A stretch of DNA of 64,000 nucleotides from JAICMB01 sp963838885. Lineage in GTDB: Bacteria > Acidobacteriota > Terriglobia > Bryobacterales > Bryobacteraceae. The number at the start of each line of letters is the position of its first letter. The first letter of the stretch is position 1. The notes below the pieces were generated by a model, which was not told the DNA's origin, did not search any database, and worked only from the letters and a program-made list of their open reading frames with translations. The stretch lies in assembly GCA_963838885.1 (NCBI GenBank), contig CAWITB010000020.1:78852-142851 (forward strand), given 5' to 3'. Both the position numbers and the translations under genes were made by a program. Below, one piece after another: positions 8,913 to 18,956 of the stretch.

Positions 8913-10565
8913 ATGGAGAAGCTCCAATTTCGCGTACTCTATCGCGAGTTTCTCTTCCGCATGGTCGATCTGGAACTACTCTCGGCGCACGCTCAGGGCG
9001 ACGTGAGCAAGCTGCTCGGGCAATTCGCGGCGCTGCTAGTTTTCTTTAGCGTGTGGTGCTCCCTCGGAGCGCTCGGCATAGGCGGCCGCAACATGCCGCG
9101 GGCGGACGTTCTGATTGCCGCGTGGAGAATGGAGCATTTTCTGATTGCGACGACGATGCTGGCGGTCGGCCTCTTCGCGGTCCTGAGTTGGGATTCGATC
9201 TTCCCGGACCGGCGCGACGTTCTGGTGCTCGCTCCTTTGCCGTTGCGAACGCGCACGCTGTTTCTGGCCAAGGTGGCGGCATCGGCCACGGCGCTGGGCG
9301 TCACGGTGGCGGCGTTGAATTCCGCCACGGGCATTGCGTTGCCGATGGTCTTGACTCCCTGGGAGAACGATCTCTTGGACCTGGTTCTCTCGTTCGCTCC
9401 CTATCGAGCGTTCGCCGCCTATTGGATCACAATGCTCGCCGCCGGCGCATTCATCTTCTGTTCCGTGTTGTGCGTGCAAGGATTGAGCGCCCTGCTGCTT
9501 TCGCACCGGCGATTTTTGCGGCTCTCGTCTTTCCTGCAGATGGGCGCTTTCTGTCTGTTCCTGTGCGTGTACTTTTTCGAGCCATCGCTGGCCACGCCGA
9601 AAGCGCTGGCCGCTGCGGAGAATCAACGGCTCCTCGCGTGGCTGCCGTCCTATTGGTTCCTGGGCCTCTTTCAAGAATTGAACGGCTCCATGCACCCCGC
9701 GCTTGCTCCCTTGGTCTGGCGGGCATGGACCGGCTTGGCGATTACAAGCTGCGGCGCAGGCGTGACATTTCTGCTCTCTTATTTCCGCACGCTGCGAAAA
9801 ATTGTCGAGGAGCCGGACATCGCGCCGGGCGCACACGCCATTCGTTGGCTGCCGCGTTTTGGAAATTCGCTCGCGACGGCCGTGGTGCAATTCAGCATTC
9901 GAACTCTGTTGCGCAGCCGCCAGCATCGCGTGATGCTCGCATTCTATTTAGGCGCCGGATTCGCGATTGTAATCCTCATCGTGCAAGCCGATGCCGCTCA
10001 CGGACACCATGTGACGGACCCGGCTAGCCCGGCGCTGCTGTTTGCGAGCCTGGTGATGATGTGCGTGTCGATCGTGGGAACCCGCGTGGTGTTCTCGATG
10101 CCGCTGGCGTTGCGAGCCAACTGGATCCTTCGCAGCACTGAAATTCGCGGACCGCTGCAGTACCTCGCCGCGATCCGGCGAGCGCTGTTCGTGCTGGCCG
10201 TCGCTCCGGTATGGCTGGCGTCAGCCGCGCTTTTTCTGTTCATTTGGCCATGGCGGCCGGCTATGGAACACCTCGCCGTTTTGGGCCTGTGGGGGATTGC
10301 TCTGGCCTACGTGAGCCTGCACGGCTTTCGGAAAATTCCCTTCGCTTGTTCCTACTTGCCGGGTAAATCCTTTTTTCACATGTCCTTCCTGGCGGCGGCG
10401 GTTCTCGTCCAATTAATCGGTCTCGCCGTCCAATTCGAGAGCCAGGCGCTACGCGATCCTACCGCTTATGCCAGGATGTTGACCGTCCTGATCGTAGCCG
10501 CGCTCGTGGCCAGATGGCGCACTGTGGCGCTTGCGAAGTCCGCAGGATGCGCTCGTGCAATTTGA
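8913..10565 (+). CDS. Multi-pass membrane protein, probable ABC exporter permease
   Basis: 550 residues with roughly ten hydrophobic helices spread over the whole length. Examples are around residues 37-58, 75-97, 125-145, 170-195, 205-225, 265-285, 330-350, 380-400 and 430-450. No catalytic motif is visible. It starts 10 bp after the ABC ATPase gene and on the same strand, so it is most simply the membrane partner of that ATPase. An ABC-2-like permease of this size is larger than the usual 250-400 residues and may represent two fused halves. Substrate unknown. Confidence 0.72.
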   Translation: MEKLQFRVLYREFLFRMVDLELLSAHAQGDVSKLLGQFAALLVFFSVWCSLGALGIGGRNMPRADVLIAAWRMEHFLIATTMLAVGLFAVLSWDSIFPDRRDVLVLAPLPLRTRTLFLAKVAASATALGVTVAALNSATGIALPMVLTPWENDLLDLVLSFAPYRAFAAYWITMLAAGAFIFCSVLCVQGLSALLLSHRRFLRLSSFLQMGAFCLFLCVYFFEPSLATPKALAAAENQRLLAWLPSYWFLGLFQELNGSMHPALAPLVWRAWTGLAITSCGAGVTFLLSYFRTLRKIVEEPDIAPGAHAIRWLPRFGNSLATAVVQFSIRTLLRSRQHRVMLAFYLGAGFAIVILIVQADAAHGHHVTDPASPALLFASLVMMCVSIVGTRVVFSMPLALRANWILRSTEIRGPLQYLAAIRRALFVLAVAPVWLASAALFLFIWPWRPAMEHLAVLGLWGIALAYVSLHGFRKIPFACSYLPGKSFFHMSFLAAAVLVQLIGLAVQFESQALRDPTAYARMLTVLIVAALVARWRTVALAKSAGCARAI

Positions 10566-10631
10566 GGAACTGGCGTCCCCGGCGATTCTCGTTTTAGGAC
10601 TGCACCGCGATGGCGTGGTACCGTTCGAGCC

Positions 10632-11140
10632 TCAGGCGGACTCGCCGCCGCCGGCGTGCTTCAAAAGGCGCAGCGCTACTTGAGTCAAGCGCTTGTCGGC
10701 CTGCTCTTCTTCGGTTAGGGTCGTCTGAAGCAGGTGAGCCTCCTGGTCCCGTCCCAGCGTGCGCGCCAGGGCTCGGGCGGTCCCGTAGGACGCTATTTCG
10801 TTGTGCTCCATTTTCTGCGCGGCGGCGATGATGGCAAGGTCGCGAAGATGCGCGTCGGGCTGGCGCTCCAGCTTCTCGTTCGATTCAGCGATGATTCCGG
10901 CGACGGATGTCGGCAGCATGCCCGAGCCGCCCGCGCTCTCGCCCGTCATCTCGAGAATCTGCTCCAGCCGCTGGACGTGCTGCTGCGTTTCCGCCAGGTG
11001 ATCCTCGAACGCCGACTTCAGCTCGGATGCCGACGCCGCAGCCGGCTAGTTTGTTCAGAACGCCGGTTTGCTCGCTCTCCGCTTGATACAGATCCTGAAT
11101 TTCCTTGACCAGGCACTGTTCCAGGTTTCGAGGCTGCTCG
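10632..11140 (-). pseudogene. DUF892 (YciF-like ferritin-fold) protein, frameshifted
   Basis: The two halves of a DUF892 four-helix protein lie in different frames. The first reads CLVKEIQDLYQAESEQTGVL up to NKLAG. The second reads ASELKSAFEDHLAETQQHVQ, then IIAAAQKMEHNEIASYGTAR, then LLQTTLTEEEQADKRL, ending at 10632. They join with a single-base change near 11040-11046. YciE/YciF proteins are ferritin-like stress proteins of unclear activity. Upstream of the first half no convincing start codon is seen, so the 5' end may also be damaged. Confidence 0.7.
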
Positions 11141-11437
11141 CGAAGGTCCTGGATGCCCGCAGCACTGCTCCGATGGCGGCCTCCTGCGCGAGCGCAGCGG
11201 ATCCCATGCCACGCCGCCCGAATCTTCCGCGGAGCGCGTCGGGCCGGTGTTCGCGGCCCAATCCTCAGCGGGCTGGTCTCCGACATTGGTCAGTCCCAGG
11301 CCGGGGTCGTCGGCGTTCCTGACCTGCAGATCTTCAAGCGAATTCGCGGCGGCGTCCGTCCGAAGATCGTTTTTCTCCCCGGGGTCGTCCTCACCGATTC
11401 TCGTCCTATGCCCGGGATTCCAGGTTTCTTTTGCCAT
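11018..11437 (-). CDS. Small hydrophilic protein, hypothetical
   Basis: The first ~75 residues (MAKETWNPGHRTRIGEDDPG onward) are rich in Asp, Asn, Glu and Gly, unlike the arginine/serine-rich composition of shadow frames in this genome, so the N-terminal part is plausibly real. The last ~60 residues overlap the DUF892 remnant and look non-coding, so the true stop may have been lost through a frameshift. No family recognised. Small, disordered, acidic proteins next to DUF892 are common in stress loci, but that link is only inferred from position. Confidence 0.35.
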   Translation of the reverse strand: MAKETWNPGHRTRIGEDDPGEKNDLRTDAAANSLEDLQVRNADDPGLGLTNVGDQPAEDWAANTGPTRSAEDSGGVAWDPLRSRRRPPSEQCCGHPGPSRAASKPGTVPGQGNSGSVSSGERANRRSEQTSRLRRRHPS

Positions 11438-11488
11438 GTACTTTGAAATACTCCCAATCGTGAGACTCCGCGGCGGCGGGAGAGTATC

Positions 11489-12475
11489 ATGTCAGGCATG
11501 AGCGCGTTCAAGGCGTTTTACATGGACGGAAACGAGGCGGGTTTTCGCGAACTCCAGCCCGCCGATCTGCGCGACGGCGACGTACTGGTGGCGGTCGATT
11601 TTTCGAGCCTCAATTACAAGGATGGGCTGGCGGTCACGGGCAAAGGTAAAGTGATCCGCAAGTTTCCCATGATTCCCGGGATCGATCTGGCGGGGACGGT
11701 GGTTGAATCCATGTCGGGCGATTACGCGCCGGGGGACAAAGTTGTTGCCGTGGGCCAGGGTTTGGGGGAAACGCGCTGGGGCGGTTATTCGCAAATGCAG
11801 CGCGTGCCGGCGGGCGTGTTGAACAAAATCCCGGCGCCGTTCGGGCCTTACGAGGCGATGGCCATTGGGACGGCTGGCTTCACGGCCATGCTTGCGATAC
11901 TCGCGCTGGAGCGCATGAACGTACAGCCGGGGGAGCGCGAGATGGTGGTAACGGGGGCGGCCGGCGGCGTGGGGTCCATCGCCGTGATGCTTTTGAGTGG
12001 GTTGGGTTATCGCGTGGCCGCTTCCACCGGCCGGCCGGAGAACCACGATTATCTGCGCGAGCTGGGAGCGCGGACCATTGTGGAACGCGATGCGCTGGCG
12101 CAAAAGACCGCGCCGCTGGCGCCGGAACGGTGGGCGGGCGGAATCGATTGTGTTGGTGGCCAGACCTTGGCGTCGGTTATCGCCGGAACGGCGAGCTACG
12201 GCGCGGTGGCGGCTTGCGGATTGGCCGGGGGGTCCGATCTTCCCTTGACGGTCTTCCCATTTATTCTTCGGAACGTGTCGCTTCTCGGCATCAGCTCGCC
12301 GCTTGCTCCGAAACCTCTTCGAGAAACGGCCTGGGCGCGGCTGGCGCGAGATCTCCCCGCCTCAAAGATTGGAAAAATCAGCCGCGTCGAGCCCATGTCG
12401 GGGCTTCAGGAACTTGGGCCGGAGATCCTGGCGGGCCGGATTCGCGGACGAGTCGTCATCGATACAGCGAAGTGA
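11489..12475 (+). CDS. YhdH/AcuI-family NADPH-dependent oxidoreductase (MDR superfamily)
   Basis: 328 residues, full length for the family. The N-terminal GroES-like domain carries SSLNYKDGLAVTGKGKV and MIPGIDLAGTV, hallmarks of the YhdH/YhfP quinone oxidoreductase subgroup. The Rossmann domain carries VTGAAGGVGSIAVMLL (NADPH binding). Members related to AcuI reduce acryloyl-CoA to propionyl-CoA; others act on quinones or enones. No zinc-binding cysteines are present, as expected for this MDR branch. The gene stands alone, transcribed away from the DUF892 locus. Confidence 0.88.
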   Translation: MSGMSAFKAFYMDGNEAGFRELQPADLRDGDVLVAVDFSSLNYKDGLAVTGKGKVIRKFPMIPGIDLAGTVVESMSGDYAPGDKVVAVGQGLGETRWGGYSQMQRVPAGVLNKIPAPFGPYEAMAIGTAGFTAMLAILALERMNVQPGEREMVVTGAAGGVGSIAVMLLSGLGYRVAASTGRPENHDYLRELGARTIVERDALAQKTAPLAPERWAGGIDCVGGQTLASVIAGTASYGAVAACGLAGGSDLPLTVFPFILRNVSLLGISSPLAPKPLRETAWARLARDLPASKIGKISRVEPMSGLQELGPEILAGRIRGRVVIDTAK

Positions 12476-12582
12476 CACGCCGCGAAGACGGCGGAGGGCT
12501 AAAAAAAGGGGTAGAAATCGGGAATTTAGGCGTATTATGGGTTGGAAGGTTGGTTGCTCAACTTATAGGAGGTAGGGCGATC

Positions 12583-12918
12583 ATGATTAAAAAGTTGGGA
12601 CGGGGAGCCCTGGCATGGGCGATAGCTCTGACCGTGACGGCTCCGATAGTTGTTTCGGCTCAGAGCCAGACAAACGACAACAAGGATGCCCGGCGCGAGT
12701 ACAAGCGCGTGCGGCGCGAAGAGGCAAAGCGGCAACGACAGCAGTTCCGGACTTTAGAGCAGAACTACTGGCGTAACGCCTCGGGATTCGGCATCGGACC
12801 GGCATACGTGAACGGGTTTTACGACCAATCCGGGCGGTATATGATGCTGTCCAGCGAGGATGGCTATTACGATTCGATCGGGTACTTCCATCCCTGGGGC
12901 TCGATAGGACATAATTAG
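12583..12918 (+). CDS. Small secreted hypothetical protein
   Basis: 111 residues from an ATG preceded by a strong ribosome-binding site (AGGAGGT at 12567-12573), which decides this start over longer in-frame possibilities. It has a clear signal peptide: MIKKLG, a hydrophobic core, and APIVVSAQS with cleavage after SA. The mature part opens with a highly charged segment (REYKRVRREEAKRQRQQF) and ends in a Tyr/Gly-rich region. No family recognised. A possible -10 (TATTAT) lies near 12534. Probably periplasmic or secreted. Confidence 0.65.
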   Translation: MIKKLGRGALAWAIALTVTAPIVVSAQSQTNDNKDARREYKRVRREEAKRQRQQFRTLEQNYWRNASGFGIGPAYVNGFYDQSGRYMMLSSEDGYYDSIGYFHPWGSIGHN

Positions 12919-12939
12919 CAGGCGGCATTAGCAGGCGGC
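12914..12939 (+). repeat. 13-bp exact tandem duplication
   Basis: The unit ATTAGCAGGCGGC occurs twice in tandem, beginning with the stop codon region of the small secreted protein. Similar short tandem duplications overlap the lepB stop at 24963. Probably replication slippage. Confidence 0.85.
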
Positions 12940-12990
12940 AGCTAGCTACGCCACAACGCTGTGATGCGAGCGAGCGTTACGGCGTGGTGC

Positions 12991-14243
12991 CTAGAACGGT
13001 GCGAGCCATCTGGGCTTCCGGGAGATTGGGATCTGTTGAAGGGCGCTCGCAAGCACGTCTGTTCCCCGCTTCCGGTCCCCGAGCTTAAGGTAAGCCATGG
13101 CAAGATGAAACTTGCGAATGGCGTCATTGCGCCCGATGGTTTGATCGTTCGAAACGGATTTTTGCAGGTAGAGAGCGGCGTTTTGGTACAGTCCTTTACG
13201 ATAGAATATCCAGCCCGGGGTGCAGGCGATGTCGGCATTTTCGGGGGCTGCTTCTAGCGCGCGTTGCGCGTAAGGAAGGGCCTCGTCGGGTTGATCGGCG
13301 ACATCGGCGAGAAGGTATGCCAAATTGTTCAATGCTACTGGATCGCCTGGATTCAATGCGAGCGCTTTGCGGTATTGCGCAATCGCCGCTTGGTAATTTC
13401 CCGCCCTAGTGTCCGCGAGCGCCAGCAGAAATTGCGCATCCGCATCGCGATCATGGGCAGCCACCAGATGATTCAGCGTTACCAAAGCGGTCTGCAGCTT
13501 CCCCTCGGCGAGATCCGCCCGAGCCAAAGCCAAGTCGGCTGGAACATAGTGCGGGTCGGCCGCTTTGGGCCGGAACTCGCCTTCAGCTTCGCTCCAGCGG
13601 CGCGTCAACAGGTATAGCTCGCCTAAAGCCACGGCACCGTCAGCGTTGCGCGGAGCTTGCCTCGCGGCCTTTTTCAGGATATTCTCTGCATCCTCCGGTT
13701 TATTTTGAGAAAGGTAGAGCGTGGCCAACTCGAGCGAGCTCTTCAGATTTTGCGGCAGCTTATGGAGCGCTTCGTTGAGGCGGCGTTCGGCGTCCTCCGG
13801 CTTGCTCAGCTCGATTTCGGAGAGGGCCAGCGTATTCAGGGCATCGACGTTGTCGGGCGATGCCGTAAGCAGGTCTTCCATGCGCTTTTGGCCGAGCTCG
13901 ATCGCTGCCGTATCGCCGCTACGGACCATCAGGTCGGCCAGCTTCACTGTGCCTGGACATGCTTGGGGTTGAGCTGCGCGACTCTTGTCAGAGCGGCGAC
14001 GGCTTCATTCAGCTTTCCCTCTGCCAGGTAGGCCAAGGCAAGCTGGTATTCGGCTTCGGCGTCTTTCGGGAACAGTTGCGCAGCATTCTTGAACTGTAGA
14101 GCGGCGCGGGCGTATTCCTTTTTGGCCATATAGGCCTTGCCGCTTGCAACGAAATGGGCCGCCTTGTCTTGTGGGCTACGGTGGCAACCAGCCGCGACCA
14201 AACAGACAAGAATAACCGTTGGCCCGGCAAGTCCCTTTATCAT
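12991..14243 (-). pseudogene. TPR-repeat lipoprotein, split by one frameshift
   Basis: An N-terminal piece (14243 to 13944, 99 residues) has a lipoprotein signal with lipobox VAAGC and two TPR units. It ends at a TGA that overlaps the next frame: bases 13944-13947 contain a GTGA. The second piece (13947 to 12991, 318 residues) continues seamlessly with KLADLMVRSGD and about seven more TPR units. The join HVQAQ/VKLADLM reads as one TPR helix, so this was one ~417-residue gene broken by a single-base change. The GTGA overlap could allow coupled translation of two halves. TPR lipoproteins of this type act as protein scaffolds, often in exopolysaccharide or PEP-CTERM systems; a PEP-CTERM gene lies just upstream. 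Confidence 0.75.
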
Positions 14244-14263
14244 TTGGAAGGCATTTTACAACG

Positions 14264-14297
14264 AAAAGGGGCGGGCCATAACAGGTCCGCCCCTTTT
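14264..14297 (-). terminator. Rho-independent terminator (symmetrical hairpin)
   Basis: Perfect 11-bp stem AAAAGGGGCGG ... CCGCCCCTTTT around a 12-base loop. It ends in a T run on either strand, so it can stop transcription both ways. It lies 26 bp past the stop of the leftward PEP-CTERM gene and just upstream of the TPR lipoprotein gene, separating the two. Confidence 0.85.
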
Positions 14298-14322
14298 CCG
14301 GACTGCGCTTGATACAACGTGC

Positions 14323-15027
14323 TTAGGCTCTACGTTTCGCGAACTTGCCTTTTGCGAGCGCCAGTAACGATAAAGTTCCGAGCAACAATAGGGATGTAGG
14401 CTCCGGGACTGAAGGTGGCGCGTCCCCGGTTTCAAGCAGCGCGCCGCTGTTCGCAGTGGCTACCACCTTGAGATGCCCGTGTTCAGGAAGGATACAATGT
14501 AGGAACCTGTGGGAAGAGCGCTGATGTTGAGCAAAGGTCCAGTGGTCGGATTTGATTGATCTCCAATTTTATTCGTCCCCAGATTAGCCTGATACACATA
14601 AAATCCGGTTGCAGTTGTATCCGCGGAGTCCTTTGTGCCCGCGTAAGCGCCTAACGGATTGTTGGGTGAGGCGCTGAGGCCCAAATACGCGTCGAGGTCG
14701 CCGCTGGTCCAGGCGGTCGAACTGACCAGGGAGGCTGTAGTAGGCAAAATGGGTGACGTGTTTGAGGGCCCGCCCTGAGTCCCCGTGATGGTGAAACTCG
14801 ATGGGGAGGTGTCGTTGGTGGGAACCAGCACGTCAATTAAAAAGACGCCCGTCTGCGGACCAGGCGAAATGCCAAAGCCAAACTGCGGGGGGTTGGTGCC
14901 CGTTGGGGAGTTCGTTGTGTTGTCCGAGCAGCTGACTTGTCCCGTAGCAGAACACGTGAAGGGGATCGTCGATTACCTGCCCCCACGAGGCAGCCCCAGT
15001 TGTCAGGCACAAAAAAGCCGCCAACAT
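14323..15027 (-). pseudogene. PEP-CTERM protein with two frameshifts
   Basis: Three consecutive frames rebuild one protein. Signal peptide from ATG 15027 (MLAAFLCLTTGAASWGQV); middle domain reading IPFTCSATGQVSCSDNTTNS through VFLIDVLVPTNDTSPSSF to YIVSFLNTG; then after a second shift LKVVATANSGALLETGD and the sorting tail VPEPTSLLLLGTLSLLALAK ending FAKRRA. The shifts fall near 14955-14975 and 14470-14490. The tail is a textbook PEP-CTERM signal: VPEP motif, hydrophobic helix, basic end. As it stands, no full-length product can be made without frameshifting. Confidence 0.72.
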
Positions 15028-15258
15028 CAAAGTTCTTGTATGCACCAATCCCGCCTCTCTTCTAGGCTGTTCCGATGTGCAATCCAACAGCCATGTGACA
15101 TGTTGTTGAAGCTATTCACAATAGAGCATTTCGTCTTGACGTTCTGGGATCAAAGGATTGGTCATCTGTCCCTATTTCTAGGAACTCTGACTTGACGAGA
15201 GGTCGAAACGGTTGGCCGTTGGACGCCGCGGCGCCACGCCCGGGATTATGATAGCCGC

Positions 15259-16101
15259 ATGGCTTACGGCTCAATCGTAATCACCGGCGCCTCCAGCGGA
15301 ATCGGCGAAGCGTGCGCGCTGCACTTTCATCGCAAGGGCTACCGTGTGTTCGCCGGCGTACGCAGGGCGGAGGATGGCGAAGCGCTCCGCCAGAAAACGT
15401 CCGAGCGGCTGACACCGCTGCTGATGGATGTAACCGACGCGCAGTCCCTCCGGGAGGCGGCCCGCTCCATTGATCGTAAAGAAATCTCCGGGCTCGTAAA
15501 TAACGCGGGAATCGCCGTCCCGGGTCCCCTGGAATTGATTCCACTGGAGCGTTTGCGGGAGCAACTGGAAGTGAATGTGGTCGGGCAGGTCGCGGCTACC
15601 CAGGCTTTCTTGCCGCTGCTGCGAAACGGCCGCGGGCGCATTGTGAATATCGGCTCCATTGGCGGGAGGAGCGTGGTCCCCATGAACGGACCGTACTCGG
15701 CCTCGAAGTTCGCGCTCGAAGCGATCACCGACGCGCTCCGGATGGAATTGGCGGAATGGGGCATTTCGGTTTCAATCATCGAACCCGGGGCGGTCAAAAC
15801 GGCTATTTGGGAGAAGTCTCTGAGCGAGGCCGATCGCATTATGCGAGATCTTCCGGCGGAGGGCCTGGACCTGTATCGGCACCTGATTGCGAGGATAAAA
15901 AAGCTCGCCGAAGGGCAGGCGCGCTCGGGATCGTTGCCGGAGGAGGTCGTTAAGGCCGTCGATCACGCCATGACATCCGCCAAACCGAAGACGCGGTATG
16001 TGATCGGCCGCGAGGCGAAAATACGCGTGCTGATGAATCATCTGCCGGACCGCAAGCGCGATCAGATTATTCTGAAGAGAATCAACTCCGTCACCATTTG
16101 A
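15259..16101 (+). CDS. SDR-family NAD(P)-dependent oxidoreductase
   Basis: 280 residues. Classical short-chain dehydrogenase motifs: TGASSGIG (residues 9-16) for the cofactor, NNAG at about 86, catalytic serine in NIGSIGG, and YSASK (catalytic Tyr and Lys). The GVRRAEDGEAL region after beta-2 has an Arg pair that suggests NADP(H). Close relatives are retinol-dehydrogenase-like or DltE-type SDRs; substrate not deducible. It converges on the TonB receptor gene, overlapping its 3' end by 11 bp. Confidence 0.88.
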   Translation: MAYGSIVITGASSGIGEACALHFHRKGYRVFAGVRRAEDGEALRQKTSERLTPLLMDVTDAQSLREAARSIDRKEISGLVNNAGIAVPGPLELIPLERLREQLEVNVVGQVAATQAFLPLLRNGRGRIVNIGSIGGRSVVPMNGPYSASKFALEAITDALRMELAEWGISVSIIEPGAVKTAIWEKSLSEADRIMRDLPAEGLDLYRHLIARIKKLAEGQARSGSLPEEVVKAVDHAMTSAKPKTRYVIGREAKIRVLMNHLPDRKRDQIILKRINSVTI

Positions 16102-18293
16102 TTCGCAGGCCGCCGATGACGCTGCGCGACAACGCGGGGTAGCCGAGCACTTCCGAATAGGCTTCGTTGAGAAGGTTGTCGACGCGTATCGTAGGCGCAA
16201 GATGTTTGTTGAGCGCGAACGACGCGGCGGCGTAGACGTTTTCATAGCCGGGATTGCGGTTCACGTTGAAGGTGAAATCGGCATCCTGGCGCTCTCCCAT
16301 GACGCGGACGCCCGCAATCAACGACCAGCGGCGCGGCGTCCAAGATACCGTGACCGCGCCGGAATTGCGCGGTCTGCGGACCAGTTCGTAACCGATACCG
16401 GTGAAGCTCGATTGCGGGGACGTCGAGTTCGTGATGCGCGTGTACAGGCGCATGTAGGTGGCATCGAGGCGAACATTGGCGGGCAAACGGACTTCGGCCG
16501 ACGATTCCAGGCCGCGCGCCCAGCTTGCCGCGATGTTCTGCCAGGTTGTGCCGGCGAACGCGATCAGGTCCGTAAAGGAGCCGCGGAAAGCTGAGACTTC
16601 CGTTCGCACGCGGCGTCCGAACCACTCCTCGACGATGCCGGCTTCGTAGCTTCCCGTACTCTGCGGCTTCAAGGCGGGATTTCCGTGGAAATAAGGCGAG
16701 GTCACGTAATTTTCGTATAGCGTGGGCTCGGTGACGCCGCGGCCGGCGCTCACGCGCAGGTACGTGGACGAAAGCGCGCCGTGCTCGCCGGACAATAAGT
16801 AGCCGGCGGCGGTGCGGGGCACGAATTCAGTCCCAAAGGCGGAGCTGTGTTCTAGGCGAGCGCCCGCGCTCAGGAAGAGCCGTTTGTGGATCGTCTTCTG
16901 CTCGTTCAGAAAAAGACCGTGATGCCGGCGGGCTACGGCCGTGTCGGAGATGGTTCCGAATTGACGCTGGTATTCATAGCCGAATACGAGGGCTCCATCC
17001 GATTGCGCGTAGGTCCCCTGATACCCGGCGGTATCGCGCCCCGTGAGATTGACGGAGGGAAACGGGTACAGCGTGCCGGCGGACTCGACAAACTGCAATC
17101 CCGCGGGCGGCTGGGTTGGGAACGGCGGCGCGAGGACCTGGACGAGATAGGTCTCCGGCAGCGGCCCGGCTGTCGTGCGAACCAAGTGCGCCTACATCGT
17201 AGGAATCCGCAACGGCATCGTTGAAGCGGTCCCGCAGGCGGTTGTAGCCGAACCAGGCATGCTGGAAATAGTGGGCAGTGCGGGTGTCGTCGATCGTGAA
17301 TGTTACGGTCGAGTCGCGCGTTTCCTCGTTGGCGTCCGAATCGACGATGCCGTAGCCGACCTGATTGGGAGTGCCCGCGTGCGCATCATAAATGCTGAAC
17401 ACGCCGCGTATTTGGGTTGCGGCGGAGAGGCGATATCCGATGTTCGCCGTGCCGGTGGTGTCGCGATAAAAATCGTTTTGGTACTCGCCGGCGGTGTGAA
17501 GCTGTTCGGCGTTAAAAGAATAATCGATCTTCGCGCCGGAGCCGCCCGAGACGCCCGCGGTCCAGCGATCCGTGCCGAAGTTGCCGCGCTCGTATGACGC
17601 CGTGATGTGCGGGCGGCGCTTTTCGGGGTCTCCGCGTTTCGTGAAAAGCTGGATCGCTCCGCCGGAGGCTTCGGCGCCGAATAGCGCGCTTTCCGGACCG
17701 CGCACCACCTCCACCCGGTCGAATTCGGAGGAGGAGAGGTGGGCCATGTTGAGCTCGCCTCCGGGATCGTTGAGCGGCACGCCGTCGAGCAGCACCAGCG
17801 TGGAGGTGCTGTCGGCGCCGCGCGTGAACACCTCGGTGAGACCGCCGCGGCGGCTATAGTTCGTAATCTGAAGGCCCGGAATTTCGCGCAGAACGTCGGC
17901 GACGGTGGGGTCGTCGCGGAGGTCGAAATCGCGGGCGGTCATGGCGCTCGCGGCTACGCCGGCCTGCTCCGGCGTAGTCTCGGCACGCGTGGCGGTAACG
18001 ACTACAGTTTCGGTTGGGCCAGCGAGCTGCATGGCGATTTGAGCGCGATTCCCGCTGTGGAGCTGCGCGGTTGCCAGTGCGAACCCGGCTTTCGCGATCG
18101 TTGCCGCGCAATCGCGGGCGTTCGAAATGGCGAACAGTCCTTCGTTATTGGTGTAAACGGTTGTGGGGCCGCATTCCACGCGCGCGCCTTCAATGGGACG
18201 CCCGGATGGATCGAGAACGGTTCCGCTGATGTCGGCTTTCGAATTGCCGCACGCAAATGCAATGGCGGCGAGAAACAATACCGGTATTCGCAT
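16091..18293 (-). pseudogene. btuB: BtuB-like TonB-dependent receptor, broken by one frameshift
   Basis: The N-terminal piece (from 18293) has a signal peptide, a carboxypeptidase-regulatory-like domain (residues 20-90, ISGTVLDPSGRPIEGARVEC), a TonB box-like ETVVVTATR, and the plug domain (DVLREIPGLQI, DRVEVVRGPESALFG). After DVGAL the frame is lost near 17185; it resumes in the next frame as VRTTAGPLPETYLVQVL and continues through the 22-strand barrel to the terminal GGLRIKW. An extra G (GG for G) at about 17184 explains the break. Combined length is about 733 residues, normal for the family. The cobalamin riboswitch in its 5' leader makes vitamin B12 or another corrinoid the likely ligand. 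Confidence 0.82.
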
Positions 18294-18329
18294 CGACGCT
18301 CCTCCCTCGAGAACGTGCTGTCAATTGGC

Positions 18330-18480
18330 GAAGAACCGGTCTCCTGACTTGCGGCAGCCTGTTGGATCGGCCTTCCCGTCCGCGGTGGACAGTGACCGGT
18401 CCGGCTGTTGAACGCCGCTTACAGTTGCGGGGCAGTGGCGGATTTTCACCGCCTTCCCGAACATTCCTCGCTGCTGTTGC
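18330..18480 (-). promoter_or_regulatory. Cobalamin (AdoCbl) riboswitch
   Basis: On the minus strand the leader contains the near-invariant core GGTGAAAATCCGCCACTG followed by CCCCGCAACTGT (18421-18453), and the B12 box AAGTCAGGAGACC (18338-18350), in the right order and spacing for a cobalamin riboswitch. It lies 37-187 bp upstream of the btuB-like start, with GGGAGG just before the ATG. Binding of adenosylcobalamin would be expected to shut off expression of the receptor, by hiding the ribosome site or by termination. A possible -10 (TATACT) is at 18481-18486. Confidence 0.93.
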
Positions 18481-18493
18481 AGTATAGCAAGGG

Positions 18494-18956
18494 AGAATCC
18501 GACGCAGCGAGCTCGTGGCGAGGCGCGGCATGGCGGCATTGCAGGGGAGGCCAGGCGTGCGGAAGGCGAGTGGGGGCCGTTGCGGGGCGGAGCATGGGGT
18601 AGGAAGTCCGCCGCTACAGGCGAGCGCGGGCGCAGTTCTCCTGTTGTGCAGGCGCGGTTTTCCCGCTTAATTGTTACCGCCTGGATCGTGGCTGTTGGAC
18701 GGGTGTGCTTTCCGGCATCAAATGCGAATCGGATCCGCGAAAACGCGGAAGTTTTTTGAGGAGGCCTCCAAAGCCGTTTTGTTAACCCGCTACGGCGCGG
18801 GACAGCTCATGGAGCGGCGGCCATTCGTCACTCGTGACTGGCGCAGGGGAGCCCGGGATTGCTTCTACGCTTAGCGATCGCCTCTCCGACGAATGAGCGA
18901 CGAACTCTTGATCAAAGAATAGCCTCGAAGGACGCCAGTGCCGCGCCTGGGAATGC
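18494..18956. other. 463-bp intergenic region
   Basis: Lies between the riboswitch leader and the end of the PAP2 gene. It should hold the btuB promoter. No gene or RNA could be supported. Confidence 0.5.
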
